From the NCBI GenBank assembly GCA_036559125.1, contig DATBTT010000079.1:1-64000 (forward strand): DNA of 64,000 nucleotides, written 5' to 3'. Position 1 is the stretch's first letter; each line of letters starts with the position of its first letter. Source of the DNA: JALYTZ01 sp036559125 (GTDB lineage: Bacteria > Vulcanimicrobiota > Vulcanimicrobiia > Vulcanimicrobiales > Vulcanimicrobiaceae). Shown here piece by piece: positions 8,931 to 17,569 of this stretch. Position numbers and translations under genes: made by a program. The notes beneath the pieces were generated by a model. The model saw only the letters and a list, made by a program, of their open reading frames with translations, was not told the DNA's origin and made no database searches.

Positions 8931-10634
8931 TTAGAACGCAGCGCGCTCGGTATATCTCCCGTACACCGCGACCATCGCGTCGACGATTTCGCCTTCGGTC
9001 GCGTACGCGTTGACGGCGTCGACGAGGTGCGGCATGACGTTATCGGCCGGATCCTTGCATGCTTGCTGCAACCGTTCCAGCGATCGCGCGACCTGCGAGT
9101 CGTCGCGGTTGGTTCGGATGGCGGCGACGGCTTGGGCCTGTCCGCGCTCGATCTCCGCGCCGATTTTGAGCAGATCGAAGTCGCCTTGACGCTCCTCTTT
9201 TTCAAACGCGTTAACGCCGACGATGACGCGGTCTTTGGTTTCGAGCGAGCGCTGATAGCGATAACTCGCATCGGCAATCTCGCGCTGGAAGAAGCCGGCT
9301 TCGATCGCCTCGATGACGCCGCCGTACTCCTCGATTTGACGAAAGTATTCTTCGGCTTGCTTTTCCATCTCGTCGGTCAACGCTTCGACGTAGTACGAGC
9401 CCCCGAGTGGATCGACCACGTTCGTGACGTTGGTTTCGTACGCGAGCACTTGCTGCGTGCGCAATGCGATCTCCACGGATTTTTCGGTCGGGAGGGCGAG
9501 AACTTCGTCCATCGAGTTGGTATGCAGCGACTGCGTTCCGCCGAGCACCGCCGCGAGCGCTTCGAAGGCGACGCGTACGATGTTGTTCTCGGGCTGCTGC
9601 GCGGTCGCGCTGCACCCCGCGGTCTGGGTGTGAAAGCGCAATTGCCACGAACGCGGATCCTTCGCGCCGTACTTTTCCTTCAGACGCCGCGCCCAAATGC
9701 GCCGGGCGGCGCGATATTTGCAGATCTCTTCGAAAAAGTCGATGTGCGCGTTGAAAAAGAACGAGAGCCTCGGAGCGAACGAATCGACGTCCATTCCCGC
9801 TTTCATGCCGGCTTCGACGTAGGCGAATCCGTCGGCCAGCGTAAACGCGAGTTCTTGTACCGCGGTTGACCCGGCTTCGCGAATGTGATAGCCCGAAACG
9901 GAGATCGAATTCCACCGCGGCATTTCGTCGCGACAAAAACGCATCATATCGACGAGCACTCGCATGTGCGGGCGGGGCGGGAATATCCATTCCTTTTGAG
10001 CGATGTATTCCTTGAGAATGTCGGCCTGGATGGTGCCGCCCAGTTTCGCTCGCGGAATGCCCTTTTTCTCAGCTGCGGCGATGTATTGCGCGAGCGCGAT
10101 GCACGCAGGTCCGTTGATCGTCATCGACGTCGTGATGTCGGCCATGTCGATGCCGTCGAAGAGTTGCTCCATGTCGGCGAGCGAATCGATCGCCACGCCG
10201 CACTTGCCGACTTCGCCACGAGCTTGCGCCGCATCGGAATCGTAGCCCATCAGCGTAGGCATGTCGAAGGCGACCGAAAGCCCGTGCTGGCCCTGCGATA
10301 GTAGAAAGTGATAGCGCTCGTTCGTCTGCTTGGCGTTGCCGAAGCCCGCGAATTGCCGCATGGTCCAAAGCCGGTCGCGATACATGTTCGGGTGAATGCC
10401 GCGCGTGTACGGGTATTGACCCGGCCAGCTCAGATCGCGCGATAGGTCGAGATGCGCTACATCCTCGGGCCCGTAAATCGGCTTGAGCGGAAGGTCCGAA
10501 AGCGTGCGGTCCACGGCGCCGGAACCCGGGCCGCGGCGACCCTTTCCTTTAGCGGACGCGGCTTCCCACTGCTCTTTCTCGTGGACGAACTCGTTCGTCG
10601 CTTGCGCGCCCAGCCCGCTGGGGCGCTCGATCAT
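8931..10634 (-). CDS. B12-dependent acyl-CoA mutase large subunit, isobutyryl-CoA mutase-type active site
   Basis: 567 residues from the ATG at 10634; the frame is open to 10817, but that would overlap the GTPase gene. It is the TIM-barrel catalytic subunit of the methylmalonyl-CoA mutase family (GVAIDSLADM, SGYHIREAGSTAVQELAF, FHTQTAGCSATAQQPENN). Two residues that set substrate choice can be read: RQF with Phe95, where methylmalonyl-CoA mutase has Tyr, and EYIAQ with Gln213, where that enzyme has Arg. Phe/Gln is the pattern of isobutyryl-CoA mutase, which interconverts isobutyryl- and n-butyryl-CoA, so many databases would mislabel it. Its B12 domain is encoded separately at 8368. A TTG 9 bases further upstream, closer to a GGAAGAGG sequence, is an alternative start. 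Confidence 0.9.
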   Translation of the reverse strand: MIERPSGLGAQATNEFVHEKEQWEAASAKGKGRRGPGSGAVDRTLSDLPLKPIYGPEDVAHLDLSRDLSWPGQYPYTRGIHPNMYRDRLWTMRQFAGFGNAKQTNERYHFLLSQGQHGLSVAFDMPTLMGYDSDAAQARGEVGKCGVAIDSLADMEQLFDGIDMADITTSMTINGPACIALAQYIAAAEKKGIPRAKLGGTIQADILKEYIAQKEWIFPPRPHMRVLVDMMRFCRDEMPRWNSISVSGYHIREAGSTAVQELAFTLADGFAYVEAGMKAGMDVDSFAPRLSFFFNAHIDFFEEICKYRAARRIWARRLKEKYGAKDPRSWQLRFHTQTAGCSATAQQPENNIVRVAFEALAAVLGGTQSLHTNSMDEVLALPTEKSVEIALRTQQVLAYETNVTNVVDPLGGSYYVEALTDEMEKQAEEYFRQIEEYGGVIEAIEAGFFQREIADASYRYQRSLETKDRVIVGVNAFEKEERQGDFDLLKIGAEIERGQAQAVAAIRTNRDDSQVARSLERLQQACKDPADNVMPHLVDAVNAYATEGEIVDAMVAVYGRYTERAAF

Positions 10635-10776
10635 CTTCGCCAAGATAGCCTCTTCCTTAATTTCCGGATCGTCGCCCGCAGGGCAGAATCCCCGTACATT
10701 CAACGCGCGCACAGTATTTTCCCAAGATGCGCGCTCGAAGGCAAGCCCCAAGGTCGGAGTTGTAGGAGCCCGCTCC
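10635..10776 (-). other. Intergenic region between the GTPase and mutase large-subunit genes
   Basis: 142 bases. Just after the GTPase stop is a small hairpin (10761-10780, arms GTAG.GAG and CTCCTAC) without a T run. Closer to the mutase start is an AAGGAAGAGG purine stretch that may serve as ribosome binding site. A separate promoter here is possible but no convincing -35/-10 pair was found. Confidence 0.4.
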
Positions 10777-11787
10777 CTACGTAAGGCCTTTGACCGATGC
10801 CCGGTTACGCGCGGCACGAATCGGCTCGTCGCTGGGTTCGGCGTTTGTATTGAACGACACGAGGAGGCGTTCGGCCGCCGCGTAGGGATCGCCGCCGCCG
10901 GCCAGGCCCAATCGCAACTCCCGTTCCAGCCGCCGCTGCAAATGGCCGAGCGCCAGTTGGCGAACCTGATGCACGAACGCTTCGCGGCGTTTCTCGGCCA
11001 GCTCGCCGCTGCTGGTCAGGTACTGCAGGTGCTTTTCGATCGCGGCCCACAAATCGTCGATGCCCTCACCGGAAAGCGCCTGCGTCATCACAAGCTCCGG
11101 CACCCATCCCGAAAAGTCGAGCATCTCCATCATCGAGCGTATCTCGCGCTTGAGTTGATTGGCCATTGGGTGATCGGCTTTGTTGACGACGAAGATGTCC
11201 GCGACTTCCATGATACCGGCCTTGAGGACCTGAATCGAATCGCCGCTGCCGGGCTGCAGCGCAACGATGGTCGTTTGCGCGAGTTCGGCGATTTCGATCT
11301 CGGACTGACCCACTCCAACGGTCTCGATCAAAATCACGTCCTTCCCGAAGGCGTCCATCAGCGCGACCGCGTCGGCGGTCGCTCCTGCGAGGCCGCCCAA
11401 ATGGCCGCGACTCGCCATCGAGCGAATGAACACGTCGCCGTCGGTAAAGTGCTCCGTCAACCGAATCCGGTCGCCCAGTAGCGCGCCGTGCGAGAACGGC
11501 GACGACGGATCGACCGAGATAACTCCCACGGTTTTGCCGAGCGCCCGCGCCTTGCGCACGATTGCCGAACCAAGCGTCGACTTTCCCACGCCCGGCGGGC
11601 CCGTCAACCCGATCGTCAGCGCCCGTCCGGTCTTATCGTAAAGATGAGCGATTAGCTCGGCACCGCGGCCGCTTTCCGAAAGAGAGATCGCGCGCGCCAG
11701 AGCGCGCGGCGACTTCGCTTCAAATTCTCGCAGAAGCGTAGCGTTGCCATTGTCCGTCAAAACGCTACAAGAATTGCCGCCCCCCAC
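10777..11787 (-). CDS. meaB: MeaB/ArgK-type GTPase, chaperone of the B12-dependent mutase
   Basis: 336 residues of the MeaB/MMAA G3E GTPase family. Seen: P-loop GLTGPPGVGKST near residues 59-70, GVISVDPSSPFSHGALLGDRIR (switch region typical of MeaB), ETVGVGQSE, and NKAD for guanine recognition. Members gate cobalamin loading and protect or repair the mutase, using GTP hydrolysis. Location directly upstream of the mutase large subunit fits. The GTG at 11787 gives the longest form; the true start may be some codons later, since the conserved part begins near LLREFEAKSPRALARAISL. Confidence 0.93.
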   Translation of the reverse strand: MGGGNSCSVLTDNGNATLLREFEAKSPRALARAISLSESGRGAELIAHLYDKTGRALTIGLTGPPGVGKSTLGSAIVRKARALGKTVGVISVDPSSPFSHGALLGDRIRLTEHFTDGDVFIRSMASRGHLGGLAGATADAVALMDAFGKDVILIETVGVGQSEIEIAELAQTTIVALQPGSGDSIQVLKAGIMEVADIFVVNKADHPMANQLKREIRSMMEMLDFSGWVPELVMTQALSGEGIDDLWAAIEKHLQYLTSSGELAEKRREAFVHQVRQLALGHLQRRLERELRLGLAGGGDPYAAAERLLVSFNTNAEPSDEPIRAARNRASVKGLT

Positions 11788-11833
11788 AACGCGGACCTCC
11801 CCTCCCGTGACCCTGGAACCCGCACACCTCTGC

Positions 11834-11854
11834 CACCCTGAGCCGGTCGAAGGG
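11834..11854 (-). repeat. Dispersed repeat, reverse copy
   Basis: CACCCTGAGCCGGTCGAAGGG, the reverse complement of the CCCTTCGAC...CAGGG repeat. It sits in the divergent gap between the GTPase gene and the mannosidase gene. Confidence 0.75.
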
Positions 11855-11932
11855 CCGTCTTTCGACTAGCTAATGAAGAGAGGGCCGGAAAGACGTGCCG
11901 GTTGGCGAAAGGGGCGCTTCGTCTTGCACCCT

Positions 11933-13333
11933 ATGCATAAGGTCCTGGCCGCCGTTGCGCTGCTTGCGCTGGCGCTCGCCCCGGCCGCTCCAGCCCGCGC
12001 GCAAATCGTTTCCATTCCCATGACCGGGCAGCGCGCGCGCCCCGTTCAAGCCGAGTCGCTGTTTCATACGCTGTTTACCGACTTCTTCAGCGAGCGCGAT
12101 GGAACCACGTACGTGCAAACCGGCGACATTCCCGCGATGTGGCTGCGCGATTCGTCGGCGCAAACTATTCCGTACGTCCGCTTTGCGCCGTACTATCCGA
12201 TCCTTTCGCTGCGCGTCGACGAAGTAATTCAGCGTGAAGCGCAAAACATGCTGACCGATCCCTATGCGAACGCCTTCCAAGCCAGCTATCACGTGTGGGA
12301 GCGCAAGTGGGAAGTTGATTCGCTAGCCTGGCCCGTGCTGCTGACCTGGACGTATTGGCACGAGACGCACGATCGTCACGTTTTTACGCCTAAACTCCAC
12401 GACGCGCTTCGCACCGTCGTCAAGACGTACCGGTGCGAGCAGCAACACGAGCGATGCAGCCGCTATCGCTATATCTACCACGTCTCCACGCACTACGCGT
12501 ACAACGGAAACACCGGTATGATTTGGGATGGATTCCGGCCGTCGGACGATGCAGTTTCATACCGTTTCAATATTCCGCAGGAAGCGATCGCAGTCGTCGC
12601 ATTGGAAGAAATTGCGAATATGTCGCGTGCCGGCTGGCACGATCGCAAACTTTCCGGCGAAGCGCGAACGCTTGCCGGCGACGTCGAGACCGGCATCGAG
12701 CGCTACGGCCGCATTTTCGACAAGGCCCGCGGTGGATGGATCTACGTCTACGAGACCGACGGTCTGGGACACGACACGTTTATGGACGACGCCAACATAC
12801 CGAATCTCACGTCGCTACCCGCACTCGGCTGGTGCGCGAATGACGACCCGGCGTACCTCAACACGCGCGCGTTCGCACTGTCGAAAAATAACCCGTACTA
12901 CTTCAAGGGCCGGTATGCCGAGGGGCTGGGCAGCCCGCACACGCCCGACGGGTTCGTCTGGCCACTCGGTATTATCGCACGCGCGTTAACGGCGACCTCG
13001 GCTGCCGAAGTGGACGAAAGCATCACGACGCTCGCGGTAACCGACAGCAAAGACGGCCTGATTCACGAAAGCTTCTATCCCGACGGGTATTGGCGATTCA
13101 CGCGCGCTGAATTCGGCTGGGCCAATGCGTTCTTTGCCGAGTTGATCTTCCGCAGCGTCGCCGGCTTCCGCGCCATTCCGTTCGCGCCGCGCGGCACGAT
13201 TCTTCCGTTTCAGCGCACCAACGAAACGCCGCGTCTCACGCGACCGCTGCTCCAATTGCGCAATTCCGCATTGCTCGTGCGCACGCTTGGCGACATGCTC
13301 GAGCGAGCCAAAGGCGGAACGACCTTACCGTAG
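11933..13333 (+). CDS. Glycoside hydrolase family 125, exo-alpha-1,6-mannosidase-like, secreted
   Basis: 466 residues from the ATG at 11933, with a signal peptide ending in PAAPARAQ. Recognised by TGDIPAMWLRDSSAQ and GMIWDGFRPSDDA, both hallmarks of the metal-independent GH125 exo-mannosidases (formerly DUF1237). Known members remove alpha-1,6-linked mannose from glycans by inversion. Further conserved blocks, such as FAYEMDGLG-like YVYETDGLGHD and DDANIPNLTSLPALGW, are present. The signal peptide places it in the periplasm or outside, suggesting use of mannose-rich polymers. A longer frame to 11873 is open but would mask the signal peptide. It converges on uppS with a 4-base gap. Confidence 0.9.
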   Translation: MHKVLAAVALLALALAPAAPARAQIVSIPMTGQRARPVQAESLFHTLFTDFFSERDGTTYVQTGDIPAMWLRDSSAQTIPYVRFAPYYPILSLRVDEVIQREAQNMLTDPYANAFQASYHVWERKWEVDSLAWPVLLTWTYWHETHDRHVFTPKLHDALRTVVKTYRCEQQHERCSRYRYIYHVSTHYAYNGNTGMIWDGFRPSDDAVSYRFNIPQEAIAVVALEEIANMSRAGWHDRKLSGEARTLAGDVETGIERYGRIFDKARGGWIYVYETDGLGHDTFMDDANIPNLTSLPALGWCANDDPAYLNTRAFALSKNNPYYFKGRYAEGLGSPHTPDGFVWPLGIIARALTATSAAEVDESITTLAVTDSKDGLIHESFYPDGYWRFTRAEFGWANAFFAELIFRSVAGFRAIPFAPRGTILPFQRTNETPRLTRPLLQLRNSALLVRTLGDMLERAKGGTTLP

Positions 13334-13337
13334 CGCG

Positions 13338-14054
13338 TTATATTCCATAGCGGCGTTGGCGGTCTCCGAAGTGCGCTATCGCGTCGGTGAAGTGGGTTGC
13401 CGTAAAGTCCGGCCACATCGTCGACACGGTCAACAGTTCGGTGTAGGCGAGCTGGTAGAGCAAAAAATTCGAGATTCGAAAATCGCCGCCCGTACGAATC
13501 AGCAAGTCGGGGTCGGGGGTTTCGGGCGCGTACATCCGCGACCGCAGCGTCGATTCCTCGATGGCGTTCGCGTCGAGACGGCCGCCCGCGACGTCGGCCG
13601 CGATCGAACGCACCGCGTGTAAGATCTCGGCGCGACCGCTGTAATTGAGGGCGAGGTTGAGCGTTATCCGCCGGTTCGTCGCCGTCGCGCGCACGAGGCT
13701 GCGAAGACCGGCGCGTGCGGCCAGTGCGAACGGTTCCACATCGCCGACGACGTTCACGCGAACGCCCTGACGCTGCAAAAGCGGCTTTTCGCTGCGCGCA
13801 AAGGCGGCGCACAGGTGCATCAGGATATTGACCTCAGTCGAATCGCGCCGCCAGTTTTCAGTCGAAAATCCGTATACGGTGAGCGTGCCCACGCCCGCGT
13901 CGATGGCGGCCCGCACGGCCGCTCGAAGCGAAACGATGCCGCGGCGATACCCTTCGACGATGGGGAGCCCGCGCGCGGCGGCCCACCGGCGGTTGCCATC
14001 CATAATGATGGCGACGTGCGACGGTACCGGCTCGGCAATCGGGGCATGCATCAT
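13338..14054 (-). CDS. uppS: Isoprenyl (undecaprenyl) diphosphate synthase
   Basis: 238 residues of the cis-prenyltransferase family, which makes the lipid carrier for cell-wall and glycan synthesis. Seen: HVAIIMDGNRRWA with the Mg-binding aspartate, YGFSTENW, and the C-terminal RTGGDFRISNFLLYQLAYTEL binding block. Length matches the family (about 240-250). The ATG at 14054 (or 14051) lies only 3 bases from a perfect inverted repeat and has no obvious ribosome binding site, so the mRNA may be leaderless or the start misplaced. Confidence 0.93.
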   Translation of the reverse strand: MMHAPIAEPVPSHVAIIMDGNRRWAAARGLPIVEGYRRGIVSLRAAVRAAIDAGVGTLTVYGFSTENWRRDSTEVNILMHLCAAFARSEKPLLQRQGVRVNVVGDVEPFALAARAGLRSLVRATATNRRITLNLALNYSGRAEILHAVRSIAADVAGGRLDANAIEESTLRSRMYAPETPDPDLLIRTGGDFRISNFLLYQLAYTELLTVSTMWPDFTATHFTDAIAHFGDRQRRYGI

Positions 14055-14057
14055 GCG

Positions 14058-14078
14058 TTACTTTGTATCACAAAGTAA
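14058..14078. promoter_or_regulatory. Perfect inverted repeat between uppS and the tricorn gene, likely operator
   Basis: Arms TTACTTTGT and ACAAAGTAA separated by ATC, no mismatch. It lies 3 bases upstream of the uppS ATG and about 84 bases upstream of the tricorn ATG at 14162. Two-fold symmetry of this length is typical of a dimeric repressor site. The cognate regulator is not in the window. Confidence 0.6.
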
Positions 14079-14161
14079 TTGGACGCACAAGGCCCGGGCG
14101 TCCCCGTGGCTCCCGCGCGAAAGGGGACGATATCCGCACGGTCGCCAACGTCCCCTGGTCC

Positions 14162-17100
14162 ATGAGCCATGGTTATTATCGCTATCCCACCATCGCCGGC
14201 GACCGCATCATTTTCGTCGCCGAGGAAGACCTCTGGAGCGTTCCGTCCGACGGGGGCAACGCCGTCCGCCTTACCTCGAGTTCCGGCCCGACCTCGCACC
14301 CCCGGCTGTCACCCGACGGTCAGTGGCTGGCGTTCGTCTCCTCCGACGAAGGCCATCCTGAAGTCTATGTCATGCCGGCCGGCGGCGGGCAGCCGCGGAG
14401 ATTGACCTTCCTGGGCGGGACGATCGCCGCAATCAGCGGGTGGAGTCCGGACGGGGCCGACATCATTTTCGCCGGCAATCCGTCGGCATGGTACGAGCGC
14501 GAAACGCGCGGATTTGCGGTGTCCCGTGAAGGCGGCATCGCTCGCGAGCTGCCCTTCGGACCGATGAAAACCGTGAGCTTCGGCCCCGGCGACCGAGCCG
14601 TCATCGGCCGTAACACCGACGACAACGCCCGCTGGAAACGCTATCGCGGCGGCACGGCCGGTGAGATTTGGGTAGACGACCGTGGCGACGGCGAATTTGA
14701 AAAGCTCGCTCTCCCCGACGGGAATCCCGTCCTGCCGATGTGGATCGGCGAGCGCATCTTCTTCGTCGCCGACCACGAAGGAATCGGAAATCTGTATTCG
14801 TGCGGTCCGGACGGCGGCAACATCGCGCGCCATACTCACGAGGGCGAATACTACGTCCGTTTTGCATCGACCGACGGCAAGCGCATCGCGTACACTGTGG
14901 GCGGCGCGCTGTTTGTTTACGATGTCGAAAGCGGGCAGTCGCGCGAGCTCGACGTGACCTGCGCCTCGGCGCAACCGCAAACCGCGCGCCGTTTCGCGCA
15001 AGGTTCCGACGAACTCGACGAATTTGCCCCAAACCCCGACGGCACGGGGATCGGCATTATCGCGCGCGGCCAGCCGTTCACGATGCCGCTCTGGGAAGAC
15101 GCGCCGATCCATCACGGCGTCGGGAGTAAGGCGCGTTACCGCGCGCTGACCTGGCTCCATGACGGTAAGCGGTTCGCGTGCGTCACCGACGTCAATGGCT
15201 TCGAGCAAATCGCGGTCGACGCTCGCGACGGGAATCAAGAATTGCAACTCGTCACCAAAGGCGACATCGGCCGGGTAACGGAGCTTGCAGCGTCGCCCGC
15301 CGAAGACGTCGTCGCATTTGCGAATCACCGCCAAGAACTGGTGCTGCTCGACATCGCGGACGGCACGACCCGCGTCGTCGACAAGAGCGTCGGAAACCGC
15401 GTCACCGACCTCTCGTTCTCGCCCGACGGCCGCTACGTTGCCTACGTCTTCTGGCCCGGTGGCGACAATGCGTCGATCGTGCGCGTCGTGCGCGTGAAAT
15501 CGGGAAAGATTCACGACGTGACGCCGCAACTGCGCGTCGATCACGCGCCGGCGTGGGACCCCGAAGGCAACTATCTCTATTTTATATCGACGCGCGATTT
15601 CGATCCCGTGTACGACGCGCTGCAATTCGATTTGAGCTTTCCGCAAGCGCAACGGCCGTTCGTTATAACGCTGCGCGACGACGTGCCCAATCCGTTCGTT
15701 CCGAAGCCAAAGCCCGTGCATCGCGATCACGAACACCATCACGACGACGACGAACGCGAAAGTGACGGCGAAGGCAAGAAGAAAAAGGACAAACCGCCGG
15801 TGGTCGATATCGACTTCGACGGCATACAAGGACGCATTCTGGGTTTTCCCGTGGACGAAGGCGACTACGGTCAACTCGTAGCGGTTAAAGGCCGCGTCTA
15901 TTTCACGCGGTTCGAAGTGCGGGGCATCAAACCGGGCGGGCGCTCGTGGGATGAAGAGGACGTTTCCGGCACGCTGCTGGCCTACGATTTCGAACAACAG
16001 CGTTGCGCCACGTTCGCGCAAGACGTAAGCGAGATAGTTTTAGCCAACGACCATCACACGCTCGTCTACCGGTCGCACGACCGGCTGCGCGTCGTCGATG
16101 CGTTGAGCGACCTCGCCGAAGAAGGCGACGAACCGCCCAAACCGCCCAGCGATCCGGGCCGCAAGGGTGGGTGGCTCGATCTCGATCGCATTAGCGTGGA
16201 GATCGAGCCGCACGACGAGTGGCGCCAGATGTATCGCGAAGCGTGGCGATTGCAGACCGAACAGTTTTGGGTCGAAGACATGTCCGACATCGACTGGGAT
16301 CGCGTATTCGATCGCTACGATGCGGTGCTGCCGCGCGTACGCACGCGCGTCGAACTTTCCGACCTTATCTGGGAGATGCAAGGCGAACTGGGAACCTCGC
16401 ATGCGTATGAATACGGCGGCGACTATCGGATCCCGCCGCAATACCGCCGAGGATTTCTCGGTGCAGATTTGGTCTACGATGCCGGCGCGAGCGGATGGAA
16501 GATCGAGCGCATCTATCGCGGCGACTCCTGGAATCGCGAAGTGGATTCACCGCTTGCGGAGCCCGGACTCGAAATTCGCGAAGGCGACGTCATCCTCGCA
16601 ATCGGCGGTAAGCGCCTTTCGCGCGAGGTCACGCCGCAGCAGTTGCTCGTCAACACCGCCGGTCGCGAAGTCGTGCTCGCGCTACGCGCCCGCAAAGGCG
16701 GGGAGCGGCGCGTGACGGTCAAAGCGCTCGAAAGCGAACAGGCATTGCGTTATCGCGCGTGGGTCGATGCCAATCGCCGGTACGTACACGAACATACCGA
16801 AGGAAAGATCGGCTACGTGCACATCCCCGACATGGGACCGTGGGGATTTTCAGAGTTCCATCGCGGCTATCTTTCGGAATACGACCGCAGCGGATTGATC
16901 GTCGACGTGCGATACAACCGCGGGGGACATGTCTCGCCGCTCTTGCTGGAGAAACTCGCGCGCAAACGCGTAGGCTACGACATCGGACGATACAGCAGCA
17001 AGCCCGTTCCGTATCCGCCCGAGTCGGTCGGCGGCCCAATCGTCGCGATCACCAATCAAAACGCGGGCAGCGACGGCGATATCTTCAGCCATTGCTTCAA

Positions 17101-17419
17101 GTTGATGAAGCTCGGGCCGTTGGTAGGTAAACGCACCTGGGGAGGCGTGATCGGCATCAATCCGTACCACCGGCTGGTAGACGGCACCATCACCACGCAG
17201 CCGGAATATTCTTTTTGGTTCAAAGACGTCGGCTGGAAGGTGGAAAACTACGGCACGGATCCCGACTACGACGTGGACGTCTCGCCACAAGATTACCGCG
17301 ACGGGAAAGATCCGCAACTTGATTTCGCGCTGCGTTTGATTCTGCGGGCCGCGGAAAATCATCGCGAAGAGTACCCCGACCTCACGACCAAACCGTCGTT
17401 GCCACTGCCCAGACTCTAG
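14162..17419 (+). CDS. Tricorn-type protease (S41 family)
   Basis: 1085 residues from the ATG at 14162. Domain order matches the Thermoplasma tricorn protease: two N-terminal beta-propellers with WSVPSDGGNA- and SPDGQWLAF-type repeats (residues 1 to about 650), a mixed helical domain, a PDZ domain (near 780-850) and the C-terminal serine protease domain. The catalytic serine is in NQNAGSDGD (Ser970, next to Asp971) and the catalytic histidine in GTSHAYEYGGD (His747); both lie within a few residues of the positions in the archaeal enzyme. No signal peptide, so cytosolic, where it trims peptides left by larger proteases. A His/Asp-rich insert (HRDHEHHHDDDERE) near 520-535 is a charged loop. Confidence 0.93.
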   Translation: MSHGYYRYPTIAGDRIIFVAEEDLWSVPSDGGNAVRLTSSSGPTSHPRLSPDGQWLAFVSSDEGHPEVYVMPAGGGQPRRLTFLGGTIAAISGWSPDGADIIFAGNPSAWYERETRGFAVSREGGIARELPFGPMKTVSFGPGDRAVIGRNTDDNARWKRYRGGTAGEIWVDDRGDGEFEKLALPDGNPVLPMWIGERIFFVADHEGIGNLYSCGPDGGNIARHTHEGEYYVRFASTDGKRIAYTVGGALFVYDVESGQSRELDVTCASAQPQTARRFAQGSDELDEFAPNPDGTGIGIIARGQPFTMPLWEDAPIHHGVGSKARYRALTWLHDGKRFACVTDVNGFEQIAVDARDGNQELQLVTKGDIGRVTELAASPAEDVVAFANHRQELVLLDIADGTTRVVDKSVGNRVTDLSFSPDGRYVAYVFWPGGDNASIVRVVRVKSGKIHDVTPQLRVDHAPAWDPEGNYLYFISTRDFDPVYDALQFDLSFPQAQRPFVITLRDDVPNPFVPKPKPVHRDHEHHHDDDERESDGEGKKKKDKPPVVDIDFDGIQGRILGFPVDEGDYGQLVAVKGRVYFTRFEVRGIKPGGRSWDEEDVSGTLLAYDFEQQRCATFAQDVSEIVLANDHHTLVYRSHDRLRVVDALSDLAEEGDEPPKPPSDPGRKGGWLDLDRISVEIEPHDEWRQMYREAWRLQTEQFWVEDMSDIDWDRVFDRYDAVLPRVRTRVELSDLIWEMQGELGTSHAYEYGGDYRIPPQYRRGFLGADLVYDAGASGWKIERIYRGDSWNREVDSPLAEPGLEIREGDVILAIGGKRLSREVTPQQLLVNTAGREVVLALRARKGGERRVTVKALESEQALRYRAWVDANRRYVHEHTEGKIGYVHIPDMGPWGFSEFHRGYLSEYDRSGLIVDVRYNRGGHVSPLLLEKLARKRVGYDIGRYSSKPVPYPPESVGGPIVAITNQNAGSDGDIFSHCFKLMKLGPLVGKRTWGGVIGINPYHRLVDGTITTQPEYSFWFKDVGWKVENYGTDPDYDVDVSPQDYRDGKDPQLDFALRLILRAAENHREEYPDLTTKPSLPLPRL

Positions 17420-17462
17420 CGGGACGATTCGCCCAAGCGCGACCTGAGCCAGATTTCCCGGA

Positions 17463-17491
17463 TTGACTTTGCGCTGCGACTTTAGTATAAA
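17463..17491 (+). promoter_or_regulatory. Sigma-70-type promoter for the glyoxylate shunt operon
   Basis: TTGACT (17463-17468), 17-base spacer, TATAAA (17486-17491): near-consensus in both boxes and spacing. It lies about 80 bases upstream of the aceA start. Confidence 0.7.
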
Positions 17492-17522
17492 TGCATTCTT
17501 ATCGGCACTCATCCATCGGTTT

Positions 17523-17539
17523 ATTGGACGCCATCCAAT
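17523..17539. promoter_or_regulatory. Inverted repeat downstream of the aceA promoter, possible operator
   Basis: ATTGGA and TCCAAT arms around CGCCA, about 30 bases after the predicted -10 box. A repressor bound here would block elongation or initiation of aceA-aceB. It could also form a weak RNA hairpin. Confidence 0.45.
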
Positions 17540-17569
17540 CAATCGTGGTTGCCCCGGAGGATGCATCTC

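Noticed and set aside
8927..9277. N-terminal extension of the 50-codon frame
   Set aside because: It lies antisense-free but within the mutase large subunit in another frame, and its composition (Arg/Ser-rich) is that of a shadow.
14309..16021. 570-codon minus-strand frame inside the tricorn gene
   Set aside because: GC-rich antisense shadow; the plus strand has full tricorn homology and catalytic residues.
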